DNA of 33,395 nt from Hungatella sp. UBA5385 (GCA_002409995.1 DHOR01000050.1:35510-68904), one strand, 5' to 3'. Counted from the first letter of the stretch, positions 1 to 8,522 are shown. Program-made: numbers and translations. Notes: generated by a model from the letters alone, not told the origin.

Positions 1-845
1 CCTCCCATGCAGCAGCAGCACCGGAGCAGGGACGAAGCGCTCTTGATGCAGCAGAGCTTATGAATGTGGGAGTTCAGTTCTTAAGAGAGCATATAGTGGA
101 TTCAGGAAGAGTTCATTATGCATTTATGGATGCAGGCGGTGAATCGGCCAATGTTGTTCAGCCTTCCGCCAGTTTATATTACTTTGTGCGTGCCAAAACG
201 CTGGAGGAAGCAAAACCGATCTTTGACAGAGTCACAAAGATTGCCAATGGTGCGGCAATGATGACAGAAACTGAAGTGGAGATGGTATTTGACTCCGCAT
301 GTGCCAACTATATTCCGAATAAAGCTCTGACAACAGCAATGTATGAAAACCTTCTGGAGACAGGCAGCTTAAATCTGACTAAAGAAGAAATGGAGTATGA
401 GCGCAGATATTACGACTCCCTGCCCCCTTCCACAAGAGACCGTTTATATAGCAGGGCAAAAGCTGCATTTCCTCAGCTGTCTGAAAAAGAGTGGAATGAA
501 ATGGCAGAAAGCCCCATATTAGAACGCCCTATGCCTCTGGTGTTTGCTGATGCTGCATCAGGCTCTACTGATGTGGGGGATGTGAGCTGGGTGGTTCCAA
601 CTGCTCAGGTTACAATCGGTTTTGAACCACAGGGAACTCCGGCTCATTCCTGGCAGTGGGTTGCCAACGGCAAATCATCTGTAGCACACAAGGGAGTGCT
701 GGCAGCAGGAAGAGTCATTGCTGCAACTGCCTTTGATGTTCTCAATAATCCTGAATTATTACAGCAGGCTAAAGAAGAACATACTAAGATGCTGGATGGA
801 AGAAAGTATGTATCCGGAATTCCTGCAGATGTCCGGCCTCGTTAA
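1..845 (+). CDS. AbgB-like M20-family amidohydrolase, C-terminal part (5' end outside window)
   Basis: The reading frame is open from the first bases (codons in phase with position 3), so the gene starts upstream; the ATG at 60 is internal. The visible part begins with a His-Ala-rich segment followed by GRSALDAAELMNVG, which is typical of the aminobenzoyl-glutamate utilisation subunit B and related M20 peptidases. The C-terminal portion with AHSWQWVANGKSSVAHKG also fits that family. These zinc-dependent cytosolic enzymes cleave the amide bond of N-acyl or p-aminobenzoyl-glutamate-type substrates. In Escherichia coli AbgB works with AbgA; any AbgA partner would lie outside this window. The stop is 35 bases before the preferred sdaAB start, so co-transcription with serine dehydratase is possible. 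The exact substrate cannot be told from the sequence. Confidence 0.8.
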   Translation, partial: SHAAAAPEQGRSALDAAELMNVGVQFLREHIVDSGRVHYAFMDAGGESANVVQPSASLYYFVRAKTLEEAKPIFDRVTKIANGAAMMTETEVEMVFDSACANYIPNKALTTAMYENLLETGSLNLTKEEMEYERRYYDSLPPSTRDRLYSRAKAAFPQLSEKEWNEMAESPILERPMPLVFADAASGSTDVGDVSWVVPTAQVTIGFEPQGTPAHSWQWVANGKSSVAHKGVLAAGRVIAATAFDVLNNPELLQQAKEEHTKMLDGRKYVSGIPADVRPR

Positions 846-880
846 TAGATAACAACTCTTTACTTTTAAAGGTGATGAAT

Positions 881-1543
881 ATGAAATATAAAAGCGTATT
901 TGATATTATCGGTCCTGTTATGGTAGGCCCCTCCAGCTCCCATACAGCCGGAGCTATCAGAATCGGTCAGATTGCAAGGAAGATATTCGGCAAAGAACCG
1001 GAAGAGATAGAGGTTCATTTCTATGGATCATTTGCAGAAACTTATAAGGGACATGCCACTGATGTTGCAGTGATTGCAGGTCTTATGGGATTTGCAACTG
1101 ATGACATAAGAGTTGGAAGCTCCATAGAGATTGCTGAGGAAAAAGGAATCAGGATTCATTTTTACAAAGAACAGGCACATACAGAACATCCCAATACGGT
1201 CGGGTTAACATTAAAGTCAGCACAAGACCGGATGGAGATTGTAGGCATTTCCGTTGGAGGAGGAGCTGTTCAGATTACAGAGCTGGACGGCTTTCCCCTG
1301 AAGCTGTCAGGAGAAAATCCTGCAATGGTAATACTTCATAAAGATACCTATGGTGTAGTGGCTTCAGTGGCAGCTGTGCTGATGCGGCACAAAATTAACA
1401 TCAGCCATATGGAGGTATCAAGAGCGGATAAAGGCAGCGATGCACTTATGGTAATAGAAACAGATCAGATTGTAAGCCAGGAGGGGATCGATGAAATCAC
1501 AGGGGAAGATCATGTAAAACGGGTGATTATCCTTGATGAATAA
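881..1543 (+). CDS. sdaAB: L-serine dehydratase, iron-sulfur-dependent, beta subunit
   Basis: The beta subunit of the two-chain [4Fe-4S] L-serine dehydratase, which deaminates L-serine to pyruvate and ammonia in the cytosol. The N-terminus MKYKSVFDIIGPVMVGPSSS followed by HTAGA is the family signature of the first domain. The C-terminal part, about residues 145-220, is an ACT domain, often used for allosteric or subunit contacts. In-frame GTG (872) and ATG (875) codons lie just upstream, but AAAGGTG at 868-874 sits at a proper distance from the ATG at 881, so that start is preferred. Its stop overlaps the region just before sdaAA, and the two are almost certainly one operon. Confidence 0.93.
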   Translation: MKYKSVFDIIGPVMVGPSSSHTAGAIRIGQIARKIFGKEPEEIEVHFYGSFAETYKGHATDVAVIAGLMGFATDDIRVGSSIEIAEEKGIRIHFYKEQAHTEHPNTVGLTLKSAQDRMEIVGISVGGGAVQITELDGFPLKLSGENPAMVILHKDTYGVVASVAAVLMRHKINISHMEVSRADKGSDALMVIETDQIVSQEGIDEITGEDHVKRVIILDE

Positions 1544-1569
1544 TGTTAATACAGACAGGAGGGAAAAGG

Positions 1570-2457
1570 ATGTTCAAAAACATAGCCGAATTAGTTTCTC
1601 AGGCAGAAACCTCTGGTAAAAAGATCTATGAAATAATGATAGAGCAGGAGATGGAGGTAACAGGCAGAAAAAAAGAAGAACTTCTGTATACCATGGGTAA
1701 TAATTATAAAGCAATGAAAAATGCTGCCTATCGCGGGATACAGGGAGTACATTCCACCTCCGGATTAACAGGTGGAGATGGTAAGAAACTACAGGATTAC
1801 TTAGAGAAAGGTACCTTTCTTACAGATACCACATTTTTAAAGGCTCTTACCTTTGCAGTTGCCACCAATGAAGTTAATGCTTCTATGGGGGTCATCTGTG
1901 CCACTCCAACGGCTGGGTCCTGCGGAGTGCTTCCTGCTGTGCTGCTGGCAGTGCAGGAGAAGCTTGGGCTGCCTGATGAAACAGTGATTTATCATTTATT
2001 TACAGCCGGTGCCATTGGATATGTAGTAGCCAATAATGCCTGTATATCAGGTGCAGCAGGAGGCTGTCAGGCAGAGGTTGGAACAGCCAGTGCCATGGCT
2101 GCTGCTGCGGTCACTGAAATGGCAGGCGGAACACCGGATCAGGCAGCTCATGCCATGGCAATCGCCTTAAAGAATATGCTGGGCCTTACCTGTGATCCTG
2201 TGGCAGGACTTGTAGAGGTTCCCTGCATTAAGAGAAATGCAGCAGGTGCCTCCAATGCTCTCACAGCAGCAGAGATGGCTCTGGCAGGTGTAAAAAGCAG
2301 AATCCCCTGGGACGAAGTCATCGGTGCAATGTACCAGATTGGACAGGTAATACCCGTCAGTTTAAAGGAAACAGCACTGGGCGGACTGGCAGCAACACCA
2401 GAAGGGCTGAAATGGAAAAAAACACTGGGTCAAATCAAACAACAAAATTCGACATAA
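1570..2457 (+). CDS. sdaAA: L-serine dehydratase, iron-sulfur-dependent, alpha subunit
   Basis: The catalytic, cluster-bearing alpha subunit that pairs with sdaAB to convert L-serine to pyruvate plus ammonia. Characteristic Cys-containing segments are visible: TAGSCGVLPA, ACISGAAGGCQAEVG and LTCDPVAGLVEVPC. These contain the cysteines expected to hold the oxygen-sensitive [4Fe-4S] cluster, which fits an anaerobe. A longer frame opens at the ATG at 1543, overlapping the sdaAB stop, but AGGAGGG at 1557-1563 lies six bases before the ATG at 1570, so the start MFKNIAELVSQAE is chosen. The resulting 295 residues match the usual size of the separate alpha subunit. No terminator is obvious before the hppA promoter region. 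Confidence 0.93.
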   Translation: MFKNIAELVSQAETSGKKIYEIMIEQEMEVTGRKKEELLYTMGNNYKAMKNAAYRGIQGVHSTSGLTGGDGKKLQDYLEKGTFLTDTTFLKALTFAVATNEVNASMGVICATPTAGSCGVLPAVLLAVQEKLGLPDETVIYHLFTAGAIGYVVANNACISGAAGGCQAEVGTASAMAAAAVTEMAGGTPDQAAHAMAIALKNMLGLTCDPVAGLVEVPCIKRNAAGASNALTAAEMALAGVKSRIPWDEVIGAMYQIGQVIPVSLKETALGGLAATPEGLKWKKTLGQIKQQNST

Positions 2458-2555
2458 AATGCGCAGAATAGAAACAATTACGAAAAATGAACAAGTTGTG
2501 AACAAAATAACCGTGAAATCTTAACAAAAAATTAACAGAAAAAGATGAAAAAATG

Positions 2556-2579
2556 TGCTATTATAACTATTAGTATAAT
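2556..2579 (+). promoter_or_regulatory. Probable hppA promoter region
   Basis: The 167-base gap between sdaAA and hppA is very AT rich. It holds an extended -10 (TGC followed by TATTAT at 2559-2564) and a second TATAAT at 2574-2579. No good -35 stands at 17 bases from either, so which box is used is uncertain. A TTAACA at 2532-2537 is too far from both. Confidence 0.4.
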
Positions 2580-2624
2580 AGAGGAAAATTTTTATTTTTC
2601 AGAAAACAGGAGGTTGAAGGTGTC

Positions 2625-4712
2625 ATGGGTAATTTAAACTTATTTTTATTCATTTCCGTTCTTGTTTCTATTTTAGCGTTTGCTTTTGCGGTCTGGTTGT
2701 ACCGATGGGTAGTTGCTCTTCCTGCGACGAATAAGCGGGTTGAGGAGATCGGTGGTTACATCAGAAAAGGCGCTAATACATTTCTTCGCAAAGAGTACAC
2801 TGTTTTAGTTAAGTTTTGTGGTGTGGCAGCTCTCTTGATTTTCTTATTTTTACCAGCACCTATTTGGCAGACAGCATCCATTTTAGACAATCTGGTTATT
2901 GTTATTGCTTACATAGGCGGAACTGTTTTCTCGGCAATTGCCGGCAAAATCGGAATACAGGTAGCCACGATTGCCAACATGAAGACTGCAGAATCAGCAG
3001 AGAAGGGTGGGTTAAAGCCTGCATTTCTGGCAGCATTCCGCGGTGGTGCAGTTATGGGTATGGCTGTAGTTGGAAGTTCCCTTCTGGGAGTGACCCTTGT
3101 TATGTTCCTTACAGGGGATTCAACTGCTTTGCTGGGATTTAGCTTTGGTGCCAGTTCTCTTGCTCTGTTTGCTAAGGCCGGAGGCGGTATTTTTACTAAG
3201 ACTGCTGATATCAGTGCTGACCTTGTAGGTAAGGTTGAGTTGGGAATCCCTGAGGATGATCCTCGTAACCCTGCAGTTATTGCTGATAATGTAGGCGATA
3301 ACGTAGGTGACGTTGCCGGAATGGGAGCAGACTTATTTGACTCTAACGTAGCTTCTATGGCATCTGCTTTAGTTATGGCCATTGCTTTGGGCAAGAAGAT
3401 GAATGTTGATTATGCAGCTATGGTATTCTGCTATGCAGCTATGGGACTTTTGTCCTCTATCTTAGGCGTTATGGCAGCCCGTATGGGTAAGAAGGGTGAT
3501 CCTACCATGGCTCTTAATATGAGTACTTATATAACCACAGGGATCTTTACTGCTTTAACAGCAGGTGCAACTCTCATATTCCAGTTTGACTGGCGTATCT
3601 GGGGTGCTACAGCTGTAGGTCTGTTTGTGGGAGTTATAATTGGAATTTCCAGTGACTATTTCACTAATGATGATAAGAAACCGGTACGTTATGTAGCAAA
3701 GGCTTCTGAATCGGGACCTGCATTTACAATTTTATCCGGTGTTTCCTATGGATTTTTAAGTGTTATTCCTGCTATGGTGGGAATTGGAGTTGCTGCTCTT
3801 GTATCCTATAATTTATGTGCTTCCATCGCTCCGGGAGACCCTACAGCAGGAATGTTTGGTATCTCCATGGCAGCAGTTGGAATGCTTTCTATCGTAGGAA
3901 TGATTATTTCTAACGATGCTTATGGTCCTATCGCTGATAATGCCAGAGGACTTGTAGAGATGGGTAATATGGGCGAACAAGCTCTTGAGATCACAGACTC
4001 TCTTGACAGTGCAGGCAATACTGTTAAGGCTGTAACAAAGGGATTTGCTATTGCAGCAGCAGGCCTGACCATTATCTCCCTTCTTGGAGCATTTATGAGT
4101 GAGGTTAATGAGGCAGCAGGAGAGATTATCCTGACTGGTTTTGATATTGTTAATCCTACCGTATTCTTTGGTATGTTGGTTGGTGCTGCTGTTCCTGCTA
4201 TTTTCTCTGCTATGCTGATGCTTGGTGTAGACCGTAATGCACAGCGTATGGTAGAAGAGATTCACCGCCAGTTCCGTGAGATCAAAGGCTTAAAGGAAGG
4301 GAAAAAGGGAGTAATACCTGAATATGATAAGTGTATTGATATTGCAACTGATGGAGCTTTGAAGGAACTGATACCTGCAGGACTTGTAAGTATTCTTATT
4401 ACAATGGCAGTAGGTTTCATCGGTGGCGTAGAGGCAGTAGGCGGTTATCTGGCAGGCAATATTGTCAGCGGACTTTTACTAGCTCTGTTCATGAGTAACT
4501 CCGGCGGTTTGTGGGACAATGCTAAGAAGTATGTTGAAGCAGGCAATAATGGAGGCAAAGGAAGTGAAGCTCATAAGGCAGCTGTTGTTGGAGATACAGT
4601 AGGCGATCCATTTAAGGATACAGCCGGTCCATCCATTAACACTCAGATTACAGTAGTTTCACTGGTAGCATCTCTGATGTCATCCTTGTTCCTTGCATTC
4701 TCACTGTTTTAA
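2625..4712 (+). CDS. hppA: Membrane-bound ion-pumping pyrophosphatase
   Basis: An integral membrane pyrophosphatase that couples PPi hydrolysis to H+ (or Na+) export. The 695 residues and about 16 hydrophobic segments match the family. The cytosolic catalytic core is seen as GGGIFTKTADISADLVGKVE followed by EDDPRNPAVIADNVGDNVGD, which carries the Asp/Lys residues that bind Mg-PPi. The segment GNTVKAVTKG has Lys at residue 468. In this family Lys at that place marks K+-independent enzymes, usually H+ pumps, while Ala marks K+-dependent ones. The start ATG follows AGGAGG at 2608-2613 and a nearer GAAGGTG. The gene is monocistronic, with its own promoter region and a strong terminator. It probably salvages energy from biosynthetic PPi. 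Confidence 0.96.
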   Translation: MGNLNLFLFISVLVSILAFAFAVWLYRWVVALPATNKRVEEIGGYIRKGANTFLRKEYTVLVKFCGVAALLIFLFLPAPIWQTASILDNLVIVIAYIGGTVFSAIAGKIGIQVATIANMKTAESAEKGGLKPAFLAAFRGGAVMGMAVVGSSLLGVTLVMFLTGDSTALLGFSFGASSLALFAKAGGGIFTKTADISADLVGKVELGIPEDDPRNPAVIADNVGDNVGDVAGMGADLFDSNVASMASALVMAIALGKKMNVDYAAMVFCYAAMGLLSSILGVMAARMGKKGDPTMALNMSTYITTGIFTALTAGATLIFQFDWRIWGATAVGLFVGVIIGISSDYFTNDDKKPVRYVAKASESGPAFTILSGVSYGFLSVIPAMVGIGVAALVSYNLCASIAPGDPTAGMFGISMAAVGMLSIVGMIISNDAYGPIADNARGLVEMGNMGEQALEITDSLDSAGNTVKAVTKGFAIAAAGLTIISLLGAFMSEVNEAAGEIILTGFDIVNPTVFFGMLVGAAVPAIFSAMLMLGVDRNAQRMVEEIHRQFREIKGLKEGKKGVIPEYDKCIDIATDGALKELIPAGLVSILITMAVGFIGGVEAVGGYLAGNIVSGLLLALFMSNSGGLWDNAKKYVEAGNNGGKGSEAHKAAVVGDTVGDPFKDTAGPSINTQITVVSLVASLMSSLFLAFSLF

Positions 4713-4764
4713 AATCAGCGTTAGTTAGGATAAGGTTATTCAATTAGGGATAATATTATAATAG

Positions 4765-4814
4765 AAGAAGGACTTTGGTAAAGATTTTAACTTTTACCAA
4801 AGCCCTTCTTTTTA
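4765..4814 (+). terminator. Rho-independent terminator of hppA
   Basis: The arms AAGAAGGACTTTGGTAAA and TTTACCAAAGCCCTTCTT form a long stem with one A/C mismatch, a short AT-rich loop, and a run of T immediately after. It lies about 50 bases past the hppA stop. Confidence 0.9.
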
Positions 4815-4891
4815 TATGCTCATTTATATGCTCTATAAAGAAAACAAAGCCCATAATCGAAAAAACTTATAGAACTATCATTTTTAACTGT

Positions 4892-4920
4892 TTTACTTAT
4901 AGCTATTAGTGCTATATAAT
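4892..4920 (+). promoter_or_regulatory. gudD promoter with palindromic operator
   Basis: TTTACT at 4892-4897, a 17-base spacer and TATAAT at 4915-4920 form a sigma-A type promoter 66 bases before gudD. Inside it is a perfect inverted repeat, TATAGC-N7-GCTATA (4898-4916), filling the spacer and overlapping the -10 box. A repressor bound there would block RNA polymerase, so gudD is probably controlled by substrate. No candidate regulator gene is adjacent. Confidence 0.65.
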
Positions 4921-4985
4921 TGTCAATAAGAATTATAGGAATTGTTGAATTATTAAAATAAACCAATAGGAAAGGAGCTATATAC

Positions 4986-6335
4986 ATGAAAGGAACACCA
5001 GTTGTAACTGAGATGAAAGTGATTCCCGTTGCAGGCTATGACAGTATGCTGATGTCACTATCCGGAGCACATGCACCATGGTTTACCAGGAATCTGGTCA
5101 TTCTAAAGGATAATTCCGGTAATGTGGGAATCGGAGAGATTCATGGAGGGGAATATACCTGCAGCGTTTTGAAAGATTGTATCCCATTTGTACTTGGACA
5201 GCCTGTGGGACTTTACAGAAAGATCCTTGACAACATAAATAGAGGACGTTTTAAGAGCGCAGAAGAAAGTGATGGAGAGGGAATTCAGTCCCTTGATATT
5301 AATAAGCTGAAGTACGTGGTAAAAGCAGAATGGGCAATTGAATGTGCACTGCTTGATCTTCTGGGACAGCATTTAGATCTTCCGGTCTGTCAGCTATTAG
5401 GAAGTGGCAAACAGAGGGATAAAATTGAAACGCTGGGCTATTTATTCTATGTAAGCGATAAGAACAAAGTCGGCGCTGAACTTCCTTACATTGATGAAGC
5501 TGATTCTTCAGATCCATGGCACAGACTGAGAAGAACTGAGATGCTGACTCCTGAGAGAATTGTAGAGCAGGCATGTGTGCTTCAGGAAAAATACGGATTT
5601 AAAAACTTTAAGCTAAAAGGCGGAGTCCTTGCAGGCTCTGAGGAGATGAAGGCAGTAAAAGCACTGAAAAAACATTTCCCTGAAGCTAGAATTAACATCG
5701 ATCCAAACGGAGCATGGAGCTTAAACGAAGCCATTGAGCTTTGCCTGGATACCAAAAATGATCTCACCTATGTGGAAGACCCCTGTGGCCCGGAAGCAGG
5801 CTACAGCAGCAGAGAGATTATGTCTGAGTTTAAAAATGCAACCAATATGCAGGTGGCAACCAATATGATAGCCACTGACTGGAGACAGTTCTACCATGCA
5901 ACTCTGCTTAAATCCGTGGATATTGTTCTGGCAGACCCTCATTTCTGGGGCTTTGACGGAAGCGTAAGAATGGCACAGCTGTTAAATGACTGGGGACTTA
6001 CATGGGGCTGTCATTCTAATAATCACTATGACATCACTCTTACAGCATTTGCCCATGTTGCAGCAGCAGTCCCAGGAACTCCGACAGCCCTGGATACTCA
6101 CTGGATCTGGCAGGACGGACAGAATTTATTAACAGATACACCACTGATCAGAGATGGTTATTTAGAGGTGCCGGATAAGCCCGGACTGGGAGTAACCATT
6201 GATATGGATAAGGTGGAAGCAGCCAATAAACTGTACAATCAGATTCCCTATAAAGATAGAAATGATAAAGCAGGAATGCAGTACTTAATTCCAGACTGGA
6301 AGTTTGACAGCACAAAACCATGTCTGGTTAGATAA
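4986..6335 (+). CDS. gudD: Glucarate dehydratase (enolase superfamily)
   Basis: Dehydrates D-glucarate (and often L-idarate) to 5-keto-4-deoxyglucarate, the first step of aldarate catabolism in the cytosol. The 449 residues align from end to end with E. coli GudD as I recall it: VVTEMKVIPVAGYDSMLMSL near the start and GMQYLIPDWKFD at the end. The catalytic groups of the mandelate racemase/enolase fold are present: the KxK pair at K209/K211, D239 and N241 in DPNGAW as metal ligands, and His343 in CHSNNHYD as the general base. A good AAGGAG site precedes the ATG. It stands alone, since no transporter, aldolase (garL-type) or tartronate reductase gene is next to it, so the rest of the pathway must be elsewhere. 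The operator-bearing promoter suggests induction. Confidence 0.95.
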   Translation: MKGTPVVTEMKVIPVAGYDSMLMSLSGAHAPWFTRNLVILKDNSGNVGIGEIHGGEYTCSVLKDCIPFVLGQPVGLYRKILDNINRGRFKSAEESDGEGIQSLDINKLKYVVKAEWAIECALLDLLGQHLDLPVCQLLGSGKQRDKIETLGYLFYVSDKNKVGAELPYIDEADSSDPWHRLRRTEMLTPERIVEQACVLQEKYGFKNFKLKGGVLAGSEEMKAVKALKKHFPEARINIDPNGAWSLNEAIELCLDTKNDLTYVEDPCGPEAGYSSREIMSEFKNATNMQVATNMIATDWRQFYHATLLKSVDIVLADPHFWGFDGSVRMAQLLNDWGLTWGCHSNNHYDITLTAFAHVAAAVPGTPTALDTHWIWQDGQNLLTDTPLIRDGYLEVPDKPGLGVTIDMDKVEAANKLYNQIPYKDRNDKAGMQYLIPDWKFDSTKPCLVR

Positions 6336-6504
6336 CCTTTATATCGCAGAATACGGAGGCGATTTATACCAGCTTCTTGCGCCGATCAGTGAATAGCATT
6401 TACAGTTTATGGGACAGATTTTTTTTACAGGGCATCAGGTTCTTGTTCCTCAGTTAACAATGAAGGGCGGTAGAATCATGTACTGCCAGGCTGATTTTTC
6501 TTAA
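6331..6504 (+). pseudogene. Possible gene remnant after gudD, interrupted by one in-frame stop
   Basis: This 174-base stretch between gudD and the next promoter reads as protein-like sequence in one frame. It runs DNLYIAEYGGDLYQLLAPIS then Glu and a TAG at 6394-6396, continues in the same frame as HLQFMGQIFFTGHQVLVPQL and more, and ends at TAA 6502-6504. One frame on both sides of the stop, with coding-like composition, suggests the 3' end of a decayed gene. I do not recognise the family. It could also be chance open sequence in a 3' untranslated region. No hairpin terminator for gudD was found here. Confidence 0.25.
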
Positions 6505-6514
6505 ATAACAATGG

Positions 6515-6543
6515 TTGTAGGTTTTTTGTCTGTATGGTATACT
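6515..6543 (+). promoter_or_regulatory. Promoter of the cyclophilin-acetyltransferase pair
   Basis: TTGTAG at 6515-6520, a spacer of 17 and TATACT at 6538-6543, with TGG just before the -10 (extended -10 type). It lies about 50 bases before the cyclophilin start. Confidence 0.55.
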
Positions 6544-6590
6544 ATGGTAATTGTTTTAAATAAATTTACGTGAGGAAAGGAAGTAACCTT

Positions 6591-7109
6591 ATGAATAACC
6601 CAGTAGTAACCATAACAATGGAAAACGGAGATATTATGAAAGCGGAGCTCTATCCTGAGATTGCTCCGAATACAGTGAATAACTTTATCAGTCTTATTAA
6701 AAAAGGATATTATGACGGACTTATTTTTCACAGAGTTATTAATGGCTTTATGATTCAGGGCGGATGCCCAGATGGAAATGGTATGGGAGGTCCGGGCTAC
6801 TCTATTAAGGGAGAGTTCAGTCAAAATGGATTTACCAATCAGTTCAAACATGCGCCTGGAGTACTCTCAATGGCAAGATCCATGAGCCCTAACTCCGCAG
6901 GATCACAGTTCTTCATTATGCATAAGGATTCTCCACATTTAGATGGTGCTTACGCTGCATTTGGAAAAGTGACAGAAGGCATGGACGTGGTAAACCGGAT
7001 TGCAGAGGTTCGCACAGACTATAATGACCGTCCAATGGAGGAACAGAAGATTAAGTCCATGATAGTTGAGACTTTTGATACAGAATATCCGGAGCCTGAA
7101 AAGTGTTAA
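6591..7109 (+). CDS. Cyclophilin-type peptidyl-prolyl cis-trans isomerase
   Basis: A cytosolic cyclophilin that speeds cis-trans isomerisation of prolyl bonds during folding. The 172 residues cover just the one domain, with no signal peptide. The active-site signature is clear: FHRVINGFMIQGGCPDGNGM (catalytic Arg and Gln), then GVLSMARSMSPNSAGSQFFI and HLDGAYAAFGKVTEGMDVV. The frame opens at a GTG at 6570, but AGGAAAGGAAG precedes the ATG at 6591 and the domain starts there, so that start is used. The stop overlaps the GTG start of the following acetyltransferase, so the two are translationally coupled. Confidence 0.94.
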   Translation: MNNPVVTITMENGDIMKAELYPEIAPNTVNNFISLIKKGYYDGLIFHRVINGFMIQGGCPDGNGMGGPGYSIKGEFSQNGFTNQFKHAPGVLSMARSMSPNSAGSQFFIMHKDSPHLDGAYAAFGKVTEGMDVVNRIAEVRTDYNDRPMEEQKIKSMIVETFDTEYPEPEKC

Positions 7110-7846
7110 TTGAACGAGAGGTTTATCTGGAAGGCAAGCAATATCTGGTTACCATATCCGATGAACAGAAGGCCCTGCGCTCTGCATATGCAGAAGGCAG
7201 GGCTGTTATTGGTTTATGGGACAGGAACAAAGAGGGACAGAGTCTGGAACCTGCTGAATATCTAATTGAAGATATTGCACAGGCAGATGAACAGCTGCTG
7301 GAACGGGTGGTAAGAAGACGTTTCCATCTCCCCTGGATTATTGCAGAAACGAAACATCTTATAATCCGGGAGTTTGTGCCTGAGGATGCAGGGCAGATAC
7401 CGGGAGATGAAGTATCAGGAGAAGATGACCAGGTCTTTCTGGAAGAAGAATCACTGAGAGTATACTGCAGCAGATACAGATTCTATGAATATGGTATCTG
7501 GGCAATCGTAGAGAAGGAATCTGGGCTTTTAGTTGGTAAGGCAGGACTGTCTCTATTTTCCTCAGAAGATAGCCAATGGGTAAAAGAGCGCACAAAAAAA
7601 GAAGATATCCCGCTGGAACTGGGATATCATATATTCTCATTATATAGGCGCAGGGGTTATGGGCGGGAAGCCTGTGAGGCGATTCTCACTTATGGCTCCC
7701 AACATATCTCCAATAAAATCTATGCCAGAATTCGTAAAGATAACAGGGCATCCTTAAAACTTGCAGAAGCTCTGGGTTTTCGCCTTATTCCTCCAGAATG
7801 TAGCGGATTAGAGCCACAGCTGTATCTGGGCGTGTGGTGTTGCTGA
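7103..7846 (+). CDS. GNAT-family N-acetyltransferase
   Basis: A 247-residue protein with a C-terminal GNAT domain (about residues 85-245) that would move an acetyl group from acetyl-CoA to an amine. The acetyl-CoA binding motif is seen as LYRRRGYGREACEAIL, preceded by LELGYHIF and followed by IRKDNRASLKLAEALGFR, the usual RimJ-like layout. The first 80 residues form a separate acidic region that I do not recognise. The start is a GTG that overlaps the last codons of the cyclophilin gene, with GGAG at 7091-7094 eight bases ahead. The last 62 bases overlap, tail to tail, the minus-strand gene that ends at 7785. The substrate is unknown. Confidence 0.85.
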   Translation: MLIEREVYLEGKQYLVTISDEQKALRSAYAEGRAVIGLWDRNKEGQSLEPAEYLIEDIAQADEQLLERVVRRRFHLPWIIAETKHLIIREFVPEDAGQIPGDEVSGEDDQVFLEEESLRVYCSRYRFYEYGIWAIVEKESGLLVGKAGLSLFSSEDSQWVKERTKKEDIPLELGYHIFSLYRRRGYGREACEAILTYGSQHISNKIYARIRKDNRASLKLAEALGFRLIPPECSGLEPQLYLGVWCC

Positions 7847-8486
7847 CAATGGTGAATATGGGAGTCTTTAACGTTAGATCTGTTTTTTCACTGAAATCCT
7901 CTGCATCCAGGAGAATACCGCATACTGTCTGCTCTCCGGTTTCTTCTGCTGTTACAGTATATAACCTGTCCTCTACCTGCTCATAGAGATCATCAGGAAG
8001 GATATCCCTCAAATCCGTAAATCCACCCATAGAACCATAATGGTCAATGGTATCAGGAGTGCTGATCATAACATCCAGCTCCTTGCTGGCGATAATGGCT
8101 GTGATTTTGGCAAGCTGTGCATAGGTGTATTCAGTCATGGTTTCCGTATCAAAGGAAAGACTCATGGAGTAGTCCACATCAATCCGTGTATTCTCATCCA
8201 ATCCGATATACTGACGGAAACCCTGATCAAAATATTCATCTGCAGCAACTTCTTCAGAAGGATATTGGCTGTTTATTACTACAAAGGAAATGGCTGTATC
8301 AAACCGGTTGTTATAAACAGCAGTACCTATGGAACCAACTAAAAATACGGCGAGAACAACACCGATAATCGGGAACTTATAATACTCCCAGATGTACCAT
8401 ATCTTGTCCTTCCATGACATATCCTTTAATTTGGTGCGTTCTTCCTTCATGGTATCTTTAAATGTCTTATCTTCGTAGGGGGTCAT
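7785..8486 (-). CDS. Conserved single-pass membrane protein of unknown function
   Basis: A 233-residue protein with a charged N-terminal segment (about 1-36), one membrane helix (about 37-57, FPIIGVVLAVFLVGSIGTAV) and a large C-terminal domain that is probably outside the cell, as the basic residues lie before the helix. The outer domain is acidic and rich in Asp/Thr, with phrases such as DVMISTPDTIDHYGSMGGFT that recall solute-binding folds. I do not recognise a named family and suspect it is restricted to Lachnospiraceae. The gene is convergent with the acetyltransferase, sharing 62 bases at the 3' ends, and diverges from the DUF624 gene. No function is assigned. Confidence 0.8.
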   Translation of the reverse strand: MTPYEDKTFKDTMKEERTKLKDMSWKDKIWYIWEYYKFPIIGVVLAVFLVGSIGTAVYNNRFDTAISFVVINSQYPSEEVAADEYFDQGFRQYIGLDENTRIDVDYSMSLSFDTETMTEYTYAQLAKITAIIASKELDVMISTPDTIDHYGSMGGFTDLRDILPDDLYEQVEDRLYTVTAEETGEQTVCGILLDAEDFSEKTDLTLKTPIFTIVSNTTRPDTAVALIRYILEE

Positions 8487-8522
8487 AGTCTTACGCCTCT
8501 CTTATTTTCATATGCTTTTTAG

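Noticed and set aside
2909..3394. Long open frame on the minus strand within hppA
   Set aside because: It is the shadow of a strongly conserved membrane pyrophosphatase gene, with Pro/Thr/Ala-rich translation and no ribosome binding site.
6570..6590. GTG start at 6570 for the cyclophilin
   Set aside because: The ribosome binding site AGGAAAGGAAG lies between this GTG and the ATG at 6591, so translation starts at the ATG.
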